Source: Minisyncoccota bacterium (lineage in GTDB: Bacteria; Patescibacteriota; Microgenomatia; PFEM01; JAFGMK01). Taken from it: a stretch of 36,653 nt of DNA. The position numbers and the translations under genes were made by a program. Of this stretch, positions 1-6,926 are shown piece by piece. Positions within the stretch are counted from its first letter, which is position 1; each line of letters starts with the position of its first letter. The stretch covers positions 1 to 36,653 of the forward strand of contig JAFGMK010000012.1 of assembly GCA_016927565.1 (NCBI GenBank), given 5' to 3'. The notes beneath the pieces are model-generated. The model did no database searches. It worked only from the letters and a program-made list of their open reading frames with translations, and was not told where the DNA came from.

Positions 1-101
1 CGTCCCAGAAAAAGACTGGGCTATTATACCCCAAGCGAAGTATTTGAAAAGGAGACAGGCTGGGGCATTTGAACATTGAATTCAGCTATTTATGATAAGG
101 C

Positions 102-130
102 TTGAGCCAGTCTTGATGATGTCGTAAAAT
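102..130 (+). promoter_or_regulatory. Promoter of the TraB-like gene, leaderless type
   Basis: TTGAGC at 102-107 and TAAAAT at 125-130 are separated by exactly 17 nt. Only 7 nt separate the -10 box from the ATG at 138, so transcription should start at or next to the start codon. The same arrangement with identical boxes and spacing recurs at 9670-9698 in the truncated gene copy, which supports its functional importance. Confidence 0.6.
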
Positions 131-137
131 TAGCTTT

Positions 138-1229
138 ATGGAAGAAAAAACTGATTATCAAGATCCATTTCTTAACCCAAGGCGAGAATTTATTAAAACT
201 GCTGCCTTTGCTTCGGCCTCAGTTCTGGCTACTTTTTGGGCTTATGACCTTTGCGCAAGATTTCAGGGAAATGATGAGGTGGCTAAACAAAGAAGAAGAC
301 AATTTGCCGAATGGATGGGGTGGGACAATCTTGATGATGAAAGATCAAGTCTTTATGAACCATTTGAGCCAATTGAGCTTCACGATGGACAGTTTGAAAT
401 GATTGGCGTTTCTCATACTGCCCAAACCCTTCATCTTCACCAAGAAGAAATGAGGGCAAAGGTTGCTCAAGCACCATTTGTTTTCTCTGAGTATTTTAGT
501 CCAGGTGTTCAGCGGGTAGCTCGTCTCGAAGTTACCTATGATCAGCTTAAAGCCCCTGAAAACTTTCATTTAGCTTTTTTTGGGGGGTTAGGGAAAATGT
601 GCGCAGAACAGGGGAAAGATATTGTTATTACTAATCCCCAAAATAAACCCTCCGAATTATTAGAATTTTATTTAGCTGGAGGGATTCCAGTTGGTCTGAC
701 TGGAATCGGACTTGTAGAAGCTTCTAAACTACTAGCTGATTTGTTTAAAAAACGATTTACCCGAAGACAAATTCTAAAAGGGATGTTTACTCAAGTTCCT
801 GCGTGGGCTTTAGTAAAAGCGCTGGCCATGGGCCCAACTGCTGCGGTTTGGGCTAGTTGGGAGGGATATACTCAAAAGGTACAATCAGCCCTAGTTGAAA
901 AGGGCTTAATTAATTCTGATTTACCACCCGAGGAACAAGCTCAGCTTCTGTCTTGGTACATGGTTGATTGGCGAGATGTTGAAACTGCTGAGGGAACAGA
1001 CAAAGCAATGAGTCTTTATGCAGGAGAAATTAGCCCAAGCCAAACAGCGCCAATGTTTCAGGGTTATGGACATGGGGGAATGAACGAATATCTTAAAAAT
1101 CCTGATTTAAGAAAAAAGAAGTTAGCCCACTATCCTCACTACCATGCTGTTGGCGAAACCAGCATCCGCCGTTATAGCCATGATCAAAAAAGCGATACTT
1201 GGAAGTTAGTTCAAAAGGTTGACTACTGA
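138..1229 (+). CDS. Putative TraB/GumN/Tiki-like protein with Tat-like N-terminus
   Basis: This 363-residue protein begins with a twin-arginine-like segment (R15-R16-E-F followed by a small-residue hydrophobic stretch to about residue 36), suggesting export or an N-terminal anchor. Spaced motifs resemble the TraB/PrgY/GumN/Tiki superfamily: a G-V-S-H motif near residue 93, E118 in F-S-E-Y, D280 after W-R, and a G-Y-G-H motif near residue 312. That family is a metal-dependent hydrolase-like fold, but the catalytic role here is inferred from motif spacing only. A second RR pair near 209-210 precedes a hydrophobic segment (about 212-240). The ATG is placed 7 nt after a good -10 box and there is no Shine-Dalgarno. 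A truncated homologue lies at 9706-9837. Alternatively it is a lineage-specific exported protein of unknown function. Confidence 0.6.
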   Translation: MEEKTDYQDPFLNPRREFIKTAAFASASVLATFWAYDLCARFQGNDEVAKQRRRQFAEWMGWDNLDDERSSLYEPFEPIELHDGQFEMIGVSHTAQTLHLHQEEMRAKVAQAPFVFSEYFSPGVQRVARLEVTYDQLKAPENFHLAFFGGLGKMCAEQGKDIVITNPQNKPSELLEFYLAGGIPVGLTGIGLVEASKLLADLFKKRFTRRQILKGMFTQVPAWALVKALAMGPTAAVWASWEGYTQKVQSALVEKGLINSDLPPEEQAQLLSWYMVDWRDVETAEGTDKAMSLYAGEISPSQTAPMFQGYGHGGMNEYLKNPDLRKKKLAHYPHYHAVGETSIRRYSHDQKSDTWKLVQKVDY

Positions 1230-1308
1230 ACGCCTTCTGAGAAATCTCTACTGGAGCTTTTTTTGTTTTTTCACTCTAAATTCCAGGGTGGCTGACGGCC
1301 GCGCTCGC

Positions 1309-1337
1309 CCCGCAAGCCAGCTTGCTGGCGTTGCGGG
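1309..1337. repeat. Palindromic insert inside R2 copy 1
   Basis: A long hairpin: CCCGCAA and GCCAGC on the left pair with GCTGGC and TTGCGGG on the right across a two-base loop, with one bulged G. It splits the tRNA-like sequence GGTGGCTGACGG / GGATTTGAA, which is contiguous in the related tRNA-His end, so it looks like a small palindromic (REP- or MITE-like) insertion. Confidence 0.5.
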
Positions 1338-1461
1338 CAGGGATTTGAAGACGCCGCTTGTCCTTTAGATTGTTTGCGAACTTCCTTTTGAATTGAGAAA
1401 CCCTGCTGTGTTTTTAAGTTGCCGACCCTTGGCGGGTTCATTCACTCATCAGCCGAAAGAA

Positions 1462-1495
1462 AAATTGCCCCCGGAATAGAGGCAATTTCTTCTTT
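1462..1495. terminator. Bidirectional intrinsic terminator (R2 copy 1)
   Basis: The stem AAATTGCC (1462-1469) pairs with GGCAATTT (1481-1488) and is followed by CTTCTTT. The opposite strand also ends in a T-rich run (TTTTTCTTTC), so it could stop transcription both from the upstream gene and from the minus-strand gene at 1806-2936. Confidence 0.55.
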
Positions 1496-1516
1496 GGATG
1501 ACTGACGGGATTTGAA

Positions 1517-1667
1517 GACGACGAAGTAACACCTTTTCATCTAGGACATTCACCAACGCAAGATGAGATTTGTTCTCTTGTGGCGCTTTACAGATTCTTA
1601 CGAATCCTGCGGGTTCTCACCCGCCATCCACAAAATTACTTGACCGCTTGGGTCAACTAATTTTCTG
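1517..1667. other. Non-coding stretch between R2 and R1 copy 1
   Basis: An open frame of about 43 codons runs from roughly 1537 to a stop near 1660, but it lacks a start codon and a Shine-Dalgarno. A small hairpin (GCGGGTtctcACCCGC) lies near 1607-1622. Apart from these I see no supported gene; it may be decayed coding sequence or part of the repeat system. Confidence 0.3.
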
Positions 1668-1698
1668 GGGTCCCCTATGCAACGACGTTCGAACCTGG
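1668..1698 (+). repeat. R1 repeat, copy 1 (no REP units)
   Basis: The core runs GGGTCCCCTATGCAACGA then CGTTCGAACCTGG. This copy contains none of the 23-nt tandem units seen in longer copies. Weakly conserved trailing sequence (an AGAGAAAGAGTTAG block and a T-rich segment) continues to about 1760. It separates the R2/TraB-like module from the gene at 1806-2936. Confidence 0.75.
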
Positions 1699-1805
1699 AT
1701 TGGGGGGGTTGAGGATAAAGAGAAAGAGTTAGTAGGAAGATTTTTGGGATATTCGAATTTTGCCTTCTCTGCTAGCAAAGTTAGGGCCAGTTCTATCTTT
1801 TCAAA

Positions 1806-2936
1806 TTAGGTTGAGGGTGCAAGTTTTGCTTTTGAGGTGAATAACTCCAATAAGCTTTCGGGGGTAAATTCGCTTAGTCGTCTGGTAAGGGGAATTTTGA
1901 CAGTTTGCTTGCCTTCTTGATGGACAAGGATTTCGTTTTCGGTAAGTTCAGTTCTTGGAGGAATTAGTGGAGGGACAACCCTTCTTCTTCTCCAAAATCT
2001 TCTTCCCCTTTCCTTTTCAGCCGCTCTTTGACGGCTGCGCTGTCTCGCGAGGGGAGCTGAATTATCGTCTAGCACGCAAGTGCCGTCTTCTACTTTATAA
2101 TCCCAATGATCTTCTTGTCCTCCGAGTGGTGTTAGGGAGGGAGGGGGTTTTAAATGTTCGGGTAAATCAGCTTTGACAGAAAACTCTTTAAGATGGGCAG
2201 CCCCACCTTCTTCTAATTCTTCATATTTGGCAAAATAGTGACCATTGCCTGCCGGGTCGTTTTCTGGATTTTTCCAAGATACTTGAGTTATTAATGGCCA
2301 CCTTTTAGCATATCTTTCTGGAAATCTAAAGTTAAAAAGGCTGTAGTCGCCTCCTCTTCTAGTATGCCCCCATTGGGTGAGAAGGTATCCTGCTTCGTTT
2401 CGGCTGCTTTGTTTGTCACTATCAATAGCGATTCTGCCCGATTCGAAAGCAGGAAGTAGTAGTTTAGCGCGAGGAAAGAGTCGGTTAAAATTGAAGGTTA
2501 AGACTCTAGCGTTCTTGACGTACATTATATTAATCCCGCATGGCCAACGGATGCTTTTCTCTTCCATCTCGGCCATCATTTCGCCTTCCGGCCTTTGAAC
2601 ATAATAACGAATTTCAGCTCCCTGAGGATTTGAGGAAGGGGGGAATTTAAATTCGATTCGATCAATTTCTGAACGATATTCTACTCTTCCTGGAAAGTCA
2701 GGAGGTAAAAATTCTCTTAGTCTCTCTCGGTGATCTCGGTCTGTTAGGTCGCCGCTAGCAAAAAGACCCTTAGCGTAGTCATAGGCTGTTCTTTTGAGGC
2801 CGAGGCAGGTTGAAACACGCTCGCAAAGACTAACCTCGTACTGAGTTAAATCTCGCTCAGCTTCCAGAATTGCTGGCGTTAATTCTGTTTTACTTTCTTC
2901 GTGAAGAAAGTAGCTTTCATCAGCATTCTCTTCCAT
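1806..2936 (-). CDS. Hypothetical protein, module gene 1
   Basis: A 376-residue soluble protein with no signal peptide or membrane segment that I can see. The N-terminal half is acidic and mixed. The centre contains aromatic-rich beta-like segments (for example W-P-C-G-I-N-I-M-Y and F-N-F-N-R-L-F). Around residues 300-325 there is a strongly basic Arg-rich linker (R-R-F-W-R-R-R-R), which could bind nucleic acid or be flexible. No family is recognised. The ATG at 2936 lies 8 nt from an extended -10 box and has no Shine-Dalgarno, indicating a leaderless mRNA. The gene points towards R1 copy 1, and its promoter sits directly against the end of the IS110-type element, whose insertion may have removed any upstream regulatory sequence. 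Confidence 0.75.
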   Translation of the reverse strand: MEENADESYFLHEESKTELTPAILEAERDLTQYEVSLCERVSTCLGLKRTAYDYAKGLFASGDLTDRDHRERLREFLPPDFPGRVEYRSEIDRIEFKFPPSSNPQGAEIRYYVQRPEGEMMAEMEEKSIRWPCGINIMYVKNARVLTFNFNRLFPRAKLLLPAFESGRIAIDSDKQSSRNEAGYLLTQWGHTRRGGDYSLFNFRFPERYAKRWPLITQVSWKNPENDPAGNGHYFAKYEELEEGGAAHLKEFSVKADLPEHLKPPPSLTPLGGQEDHWDYKVEDGTCVLDDNSAPLARQRSRQRAAEKERGRRFWRRRRVVPPLIPPRTELTENEILVHQEGKQTVKIPLTRRLSEFTPESLLELFTSKAKLAPST

Positions 2937-2944
2937 TTGAGTTA

Positions 2945-2953
2945 ATTATAGCA
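2945..2953 (-). promoter_or_regulatory. Extended -10 promoter of module gene 1
   Basis: On the minus strand this reads TGCTATAAT, a perfect extended -10 box, followed by 8 nt and then ATG. It lies 4 nt from the IS inverted repeat, so the -35 region is now IS sequence and shows no -35 match. Confidence 0.6.
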
Positions 2954-2956
2954 CCT

Positions 2957-3124
2957 ATGAAACTGCTTCTCCCAGTTTTACTGGGATTTTAACATAAATT
3001 TCCCACATAGGCACCTATTCGTGACGACTTTTAGTCTCACCTGATCTCGGTTCTTGTTTGATCAACACCGTTCGGGCTATTCATTCAAATCTCGCGAGCC
3101 TCAGAGCTCAGGTACAATAACGAA
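2957..3124 (-). ncRNA. Candidate bridge RNA region of the IS110-type element
   Basis: This is the non-coding interval between the transposase stop and the inverted repeat. It can form several hairpins, including CCCAG-tttta-CTGGG near 2972-2986 and GAGCCTCAGAGCTC near 3097-3110. The octamer GCACCTAT spanning the element/flank junction (2951-2958) recurs inside at 3011-3018, as expected if a loop of a bridge RNA recognises the DNA at the junction. Presence of the RNA and its exact ends are inferred. Confidence 0.4.
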
Positions 3125-4135
3125 TCAACCTCCCGGTGCTTGCTGCTGATAAACCCGATCGTCAACTAAAAGCCGCCAGGATAAAACGGCTATCTTTCTG
3201 GCGATGGCCACAATCGCTTTCTTCTTGCCCCTTCTGGCAGCTAGAGCCGCAAAGTTCAGTTTAGTTTGGATATCACTCCTAACCAGGCGATGAGCGGCCT
3301 GGACCAAAACCCAACGGGCATAAGGGTTGCCTAACTTAGTAATCCTCCCTGATCTTTTAGTTTTTCCTGATTGATAAAGGCTGGGAACCAAGCCCAGGTA
3401 GGCAGCCAGTTTTTTGCCTGAGTCAAACCTTTCAGGATCACCGATTTCAGCCAGAAGAATAAAGGCGGTGATCTCACCAAAGCCGGGAATGCTTTTTAAG
3501 ATCTCTATCTGACGATTGCCCAAACAACGCTGAGAAATAATCTTTTCCAAGGTCTTGATTCTTAACCGAGTATTAACCAGAAGTTTAAGAAATTCATCAA
3601 TCACCAGTCTTTTGGTTTCATCAAGCTTTTGTTCTTTTAACCAAGCTTGGCCTTTAGTGCCGAAAAGATCACTCATTGGCGGGTGCAAATTGGCTTTGGT
3701 TAAAACAGCGTGGATCTGATTTTTACACCAGGTCTGCTGCTTGACCAATTGACATCTGGTCCGGGCCAACTCCCGGTTAGCCTGTTCTTGTCTGGTGGTA
3801 ATGTAGCTGGGGGGCACTAAGTTAGATCTTAACAGGTGAGCCAGGGTGGTGGCATCCAAAACATCATTCTTGATCCTGGCACTGGCAATCGCCTTGGTCT
3901 TCAAAGGATGAGCCAAAGACACCGGCACCTTAAACTCTTGGAAAACCTCTACCAGCCACATCCAGTTTTGGGTGGCTTCAATCACCGTTGAGGGTTTTTC
4001 CGGACACTGAGCCAGCAAAGACAAGACTTCCTCACGGGTGTTCCCGTACTGCTGACAATGCAGAACCTCCCCGACCTGATCCATGACCACGGCCTGAAAA
4101 CTCTTTTTATGAAGATCAATTCCAAGATAATTCAT
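3125..4135 (-). CDS. IS110-family transposase (DEDD recombinase)
   Basis: A 336-residue transposase with the RuvC-like N-terminal domain: D7 (G-I-D-L-H-K-K), E53 (V-I-E-A-T), D91 and D94 (K-N-D-V-L-D-A), the expected DEDD set. The C-terminal Transposase_20 region (I-P-G-F-G-E ... L-A-A-Y-L-G-L-V-P ... S-G-R-I-T-K-L-G-N-P-Y-A-R-W) contains the Ser/Gly-rich segment bearing the family nucleophile. Length is normal and no frame disruption is seen, so it is probably active. The start is preceded by AAAGGAGGTGA, a near-perfect Shine-Dalgarno, unlike most neighbouring genes. Part of that site can pair with GTGAAGCAG/CTGCTTCAC across 4137-4178, which may restrain translation from read-through transcripts. 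Confidence 0.93.
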   Translation of the reverse strand: MNYLGIDLHKKSFQAVVMDQVGEVLHCQQYGNTREEVLSLLAQCPEKPSTVIEATQNWMWLVEVFQEFKVPVSLAHPLKTKAIASARIKNDVLDATTLAHLLRSNLVPPSYITTRQEQANRELARTRCQLVKQQTWCKNQIHAVLTKANLHPPMSDLFGTKGQAWLKEQKLDETKRLVIDEFLKLLVNTRLRIKTLEKIISQRCLGNRQIEILKSIPGFGEITAFILLAEIGDPERFDSGKKLAAYLGLVPSLYQSGKTKRSGRITKLGNPYARWVLVQAAHRLVRSDIQTKLNFAALAARRGKKKAIVAIARKIAVLSWRLLVDDRVYQQQAPGG

Positions 4136-4184
4136 TCTGCTTCACCTCCTTTCTTCTTAAAGGATATCAGTGAAGCAGTTTCAT

Positions 4185-4270
4185 GGGATCAGAATAAGTT
4201 GCTCTTCTTGTACAGAAGGGGCTTGTGGGCTTTGTTAGAATCTTTTTCTGCCTTTTTACTCTAAATTCCA
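4185..4270. other. Flank between IS and R1 copy 2
   Basis: No gene is supported here. The right part (TTTTTACTCTAAATTCCAGGGT, about 4254-4274) is shared with the left edge of R2 copy 1 at 1269-1289 and resembles the 3' flank of tRNA-His at about 14,346-14,365. This links R1, R2 and the tRNA. Confidence 0.4.
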
Positions 4271-4370
4271 GGGTCCCCTATGCAACGAAGCTTGGCCTGA
4301 GTATGCCGAAGGGTTTATCCTGAGTATGCCGAAGGATTTATCCTGAGTATGCCGAAGGATTCGAACCTGG
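4271..4370 (+). repeat. R1 repeat, copy 2 (three REP-like units)
   Basis: GGTCCCCTATGCAACGA is followed by AGCTTGG, three tandem 23-nt units each starting CCTGAGTATGCCGAAGG, and the end block GGATTCGAACCTGG. Each unit is an imperfect palindrome (TCCT...AGGA). Trailing conserved sequence after the core includes a segment near 4425-4440 (TTCCCCCACCGGCTCG) that resembles the tails of other copies. Confidence 0.8.
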
Positions 4371-4530
4371 TTTGGTGCTGTTGGGTATAGGGAGGCGGAT
4401 TACCTAGAGAGTTTTTTGGTTCCCCCACCGGCTCGTTCTTCACATGGCTTTTTGGCTGATTGAGTGATATGGAAATGTCACCTTGTCCAACTGACGGCCG
4501 AAGTTTGGTTGATGTTGGCGGCATTATTCT

Positions 4531-5664
4531 TTAGGTCATGAGTGGTGGTAAAAATGGAGCTTCTAGTCTTGTTGAAAAGAAGTCGGTTAAAGTTTCAGTT
4601 GCCCGTGTGGTTTTGTCAGGCTCTGTTCTGGCCATTAGGGCCAACTTAGGAACTAATACAGCTTCTCTGTTTTCCCATATCTGGCTTAAAACACCTCTTT
4701 CGTGAATGTCGAAAAGCTGAGCAAGTTGGGCTAACAAGTAAGTAGCCCATGAGTACTTAATCCGGCCATAATCGACAGGGTCTTGAGTTGAAAAGGCAGC
4801 CCATGATAACTCGTCGAATCCGCGACTGGCTATTTCAACAAGCCTTGCTTTTAATTCCAAAGGAAATCGTTCCGGAAAGTCATGTTCTTGGGACTGAGCT
4901 GAGTTTCCTAGAACCAGGTTTTGAGCCACGAATCTTAGGCATTGGTCTCTTATTTCTGGCTGCGACCCTACAAGCGTGTTGAGTTGAGGAGAAAGGTAGT
5001 GCGCCTGAACTTCACTAAGAATACCTTCTGGGGCTCTAAAAACGGGATTACTAAGAAATTCCCATTTGTCTAAATCACGAAGTATGTAGCAAAAACGGTA
5101 TGCATCTTCAGACAGTTGGCTTGCTCCCTCTGGGGAGGGAACTGTTTTTTCGGAGTGCCAATATGCCGCATAGAGGATTATGTACTGAATGTCTGGAGGC
5201 AACTCTTTTAAAACTAAGTTGTCGACCAAAAACCAAGCGCTTAAAACTCCGTGTCTCCTGCCTGTTTCTTGACTATTCCACCTCAAGCATGCTTCGGGAG
5301 GTCGACCGACATCATGGAGAGATAAAAGCTTTAAGACAGTTGCTTCTTTCGGGTCCAGGCCTAGAAAAGCTGTCATTTCTGGCACCTCTTTGATCATTTC
5401 TTTCATATGAGCAATCTTTTTCTTTCCGGCCATATGTCCGGGTTGTCTTTGTTCTACAAAAGATACCCATGGAGTGAGGGCTTGGAAGGCAACGGCAAGG
5501 GCCCTATCGGATTGGCCGCTAAGCTGATTTAAACTAGGTTGAGCTGATACCTGACCTGCTTCTGCCCAGATCTTGGTTTCTTCAAGAAAAGCATCAACCC
5601 GACTAACAATCTCCCCAGGGTCTATTTGTGTTATGTAACTTTCTATTTCTGCAAAACCTTTCAT
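4531..5664 (-). CDS. HD-domain phosphohydrolase, module gene 2
   Basis: A 377-residue soluble protein with an HD metal-dependent phosphohydrolase core: H86 as the likely first ligand, H117-D118 in S-L-H-D-V-G, H138 in R-R-H-G, H170 in Y-W-H-S, and D197/D199 in L-R-D-L-D-K. That pattern fits nucleotide or cyclic-nucleotide hydrolases, but the substrate cannot be told from sequence. The N-terminal 70 residues and the C-terminal third (about 250-377) are helical and unrecognised. The ATG is 8 nt from an extended -10 box without a Shine-Dalgarno (leaderless). It is the only gene between R1 copies 2 and 3 and points towards copy 2. Confidence 0.8.
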   Translation of the reverse strand: MKGFAEIESYITQIDPGEIVSRVDAFLEETKIWAEAGQVSAQPSLNQLSGQSDRALAVAFQALTPWVSFVEQRQPGHMAGKKKIAHMKEMIKEVPEMTAFLGLDPKEATVLKLLSLHDVGRPPEACLRWNSQETGRRHGVLSAWFLVDNLVLKELPPDIQYIILYAAYWHSEKTVPSPEGASQLSEDAYRFCYILRDLDKWEFLSNPVFRAPEGILSEVQAHYLSPQLNTLVGSQPEIRDQCLRFVAQNLVLGNSAQSQEHDFPERFPLELKARLVEIASRGFDELSWAAFSTQDPVDYGRIKYSWATYLLAQLAQLFDIHERGVLSQIWENREAVLVPKLALMARTEPDKTTRATETLTDFFSTRLEAPFLPPLMT

Positions 5665-5672
5665 GTTATAGG

Positions 5673-5681
5673 ATTATATCA
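5673..5681 (-). promoter_or_regulatory. Extended -10 promoter of the HD gene
   Basis: On the minus strand this reads TGATATAAT (TG-n-TATAAT), followed by 8 nt and then the ATG at 5664. No Shine-Dalgarno fits between, so a leaderless transcript is expected. Confidence 0.6.
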
Positions 5682-5727
5682 CTTGATTGAAAAAAGTTGG
5701 AATTTTTTGAGGTGGGGATTTTTCCTG

Positions 5728-5826
5728 GGGTCCCCTATGCAACGAAGCTTGGCCTGAGTATTCCGAAGGGTTTATCCTGAGTATTCGAAGGGTTTATCCT
5801 GAGTATGCCGAAGGATTCAAACCTGG
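5728..5826 (+). repeat. R1 repeat, copy 3 (three REP-like units)
   Basis: Same core as copy 2, with three tandem units: one has TATTCC in place of TATGCC and another has lost a base (TATTCG). The end block reads GGATTCAAACCTGG (one mismatch). The tail (GAGAAAGAGCTGG, then a T-rich run and TTATTCCCCAGCTGGCTTTTG at about 5872-5892) closely matches the tail of copy 8 at about 13,346-13,366. Confidence 0.8.
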
Positions 5827-5892
5827 TTTGGGAGGGTTGGGGAGAAAGAGCTGGTGTTTTTGAAAGGCTTGTTTATTCCCCAGCTGGCTTTT

Positions 5893-6045
5893 GTCTTAGG
5901 ATAGTTGGGCGTGTCCCCTCTTCGTAATAAGGTTCCAAAGTTTTCGAACCGACTTTATGGGTTTTCAAGCATTCTTATGATGGGTTTTTAGATTTCGGGA
6001 CGGGGATTTTAGGGGAAAAGCCTATTGGGGGTTTAAAAGATGTTG
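5893..6045. other. Non-coding gap downstream of module gene 3
   Basis: No credible open frame or RNA is seen. The interval contains short G- and T-rich stretches and no clear terminator. Confidence 0.3.
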
Positions 6046-6561
6046 TTATTTCATTCCCAATTTACGCAGGAGAGCCTCTTTGGGTGCTTCGTGAACTAGC
6101 TCTCCGGTGAGAGTGGCGCGAGTGTCCGTTTCCAACTGGTCAAGACTTGACCGGTCGACTAATTGAGCGGTGGTAAACAGTCTTTGGAGCTGTTCGAGTA
6201 TCTCGGGAGTAACATCGATTAATTGATGGGCAAAAGCGACGAGTTGGTGGGTTCGCTCAGCTCCTTTTTTCATTAGAGGTTGATCTGCTTGGGGGAGGTG
6301 GAGTTGATGAGTGGCTTCTGCCGGGGAGAAGGGCTTATCATCAGGGCAAAAAAGCATACGATAACCTTCAGTTTGTTGGCCGGGTGGAGTTGGCTCGTCA
6401 TAACCATGAAAACCGATAGTTACTAGGTCAAATTTAGTTCCGTGGAGAGTGCTTACTGTGGAGGCGGCGACGACATCTCCGAGATGGGGATGTTTTTCTT
6501 GAAAATCATCAATTGGTTCAGGTGGGAGAGGAATAGTAACATCTTCATGTGCGGGGTCCAT
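6046..6561 (-). CDS. Hypothetical protein, module gene 3
   Basis: A 171-residue soluble, His- and Pro-rich protein with no signal peptide or membrane segment. The N-terminal half is Pro-rich with a short beta-like core (F-D-L-V-T-I-G-F-H-G-Y-D-E); the C-terminal half (about 95-171) is helical and Leu/Gln-rich. It matches no family I recognise. The ATG has a good Shine-Dalgarno (AAAGGAGGG, 9 nt upstream), unlike several neighbours that look leaderless. It is the sole gene between R1 copies 3 and 4. Confidence 0.7.
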   Translation of the reverse strand: MDPAHEDVTIPLPPEPIDDFQEKHPHLGDVVAASTVSTLHGTKFDLVTIGFHGYDEPTPPGQQTEGYRMLFCPDDKPFSPAEATHQLHLPQADQPLMKKGAERTHQLVAFAHQLIDVTPEILEQLQRLFTTAQLVDRSSLDQLETDTRATLTGELVHEAPKEALLRKLGMK

Positions 6562-6671
6562 TTTTTAGTTTCCCTCCTTTTATGATTTGATTTTTATTAT
6601 TTTAACATTTTTTGATAATTTGGACATTTCCAATTTTGTTTTTAAGTCTTAACTGATTTGTCCTTACCATA

Positions 6672-6749
6672 ATGGCCAAGCGCAAGAAATATCACCCGGG
6701 AATTAGGAATTTAATTCGCAATGAAAAAAGGCGAGATTCTTCTTTATGA
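6672..6749 (+). CDS. Possible 25-residue basic peptide
   Basis: A short frame starting ATG-GCC-AAG-CGC encodes M-A-K-R-K-K-Y-H-P-G-I-R-N and ends R-R-D-S-S-L. It is very basic (K and R are about a third of residues). CATAAT overlaps the start, which might act as a leaderless -10 only if placed further upstream, so expression is uncertain. It shares a module with the gene at 6046-6561. It may be chance. Confidence 0.2.
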   Translation: MAKRKKYHPGIRNLIRNEKRRDSSL

Positions 6750-6796
6750 AATAGCCTCAAAAAGCCGACCAGAGGCGTTCGAACGTCGTCCCGTCA

Positions 6797-6850
6797 GGGT
6801 CCCCTATGCAACGAAGCTTGGCCTGAGTATTCCGAAGGATTCGAACCTGG
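6797..6850 (+). repeat. R1 repeat, copy 4 (one REP-like unit)
   Basis: Core GGGTCCCCTATGCAACGA, AGCTTGG, one 23-nt-type unit (CCTGAGTATTCCGAAGG) and the end block GGATTCGAACCTGG. Upstream, a palindromic CGTTCGAACG (about 6776-6785) and CCCGTCA partly match the left arm of copy 5. The trailing AAAGAGAAAGAGTTA block matches copy 1. Confidence 0.78.
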
Positions 6851-6926
6851 TGGAGGAGAATCTCGGGTAAAGAGAAAGAGTTAATAGGAGGATTTTTAAC
6901 AGGCCAAAGCTTATCTTGTGTTTAAC

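Larger units (their letters stand above)
1271..1516. repeat. R2 repeat, copy 1 (tRNA-His-related ends)
   Basis: This segment matches 12,028-12,290 in blocks: the stretch ending AAGACGMCGCTTGTC, the sequence around GCGGGTTCATTCAC, and a closing terminator hairpin. Its left edge (CTCTAAATTCCAGGGTGGCTGACGG) resembles the 3' flank and end of the tRNA-His gene at 14,351-14,375. Its right edge at 1499-1516 (TGACTGACGGGATTTGAA) is an 18-nt exact match to 14,365-14,382 inside tRNA-His. It therefore appears to derive from tRNA 3' ends. No coding sequence is supported inside it. Confidence 0.6.
2957..4184 (-). mobile_element. IS110-family (IS1111-like) insertion sequence
   Basis: A 1228-bp element bounded by 13-bp perfect inverted repeats: ATGAAACTGCTTC at 2957-2969 and GAAGCAGTTTCAT at 4172-4184. 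It holds one DEDD transposase gene. Subterminal inverted repeats are typical of the IS1111 subgroup of IS110. About 155 nt of non-coding sequence follows the transposase inside the element, where this subgroup is expected to carry its bridge RNA. No target-site duplication is evident, as expected for the family. Exact tips may extend a few bases beyond the repeats. Confidence 0.8.

Noticed and set aside
1570-1809. 79-codon plus-strand frame across R1 copy 1
   Set aside because: It is mostly repeat sequence and lacks a Shine-Dalgarno or promoter.
4285-4360. Tandem 23-nt units as a CRISPR array
   Set aside because: The units follow each other with no unique spacers, number at most three, and lie inside a dispersed repeat. 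No cas genes are present.
6672-6749. Short basic peptide as a ribosomal protein
   Set aside because: The basic opening is suggestive, but 25 residues match no ribosomal protein that I can name; kept only as a low-confidence frame.
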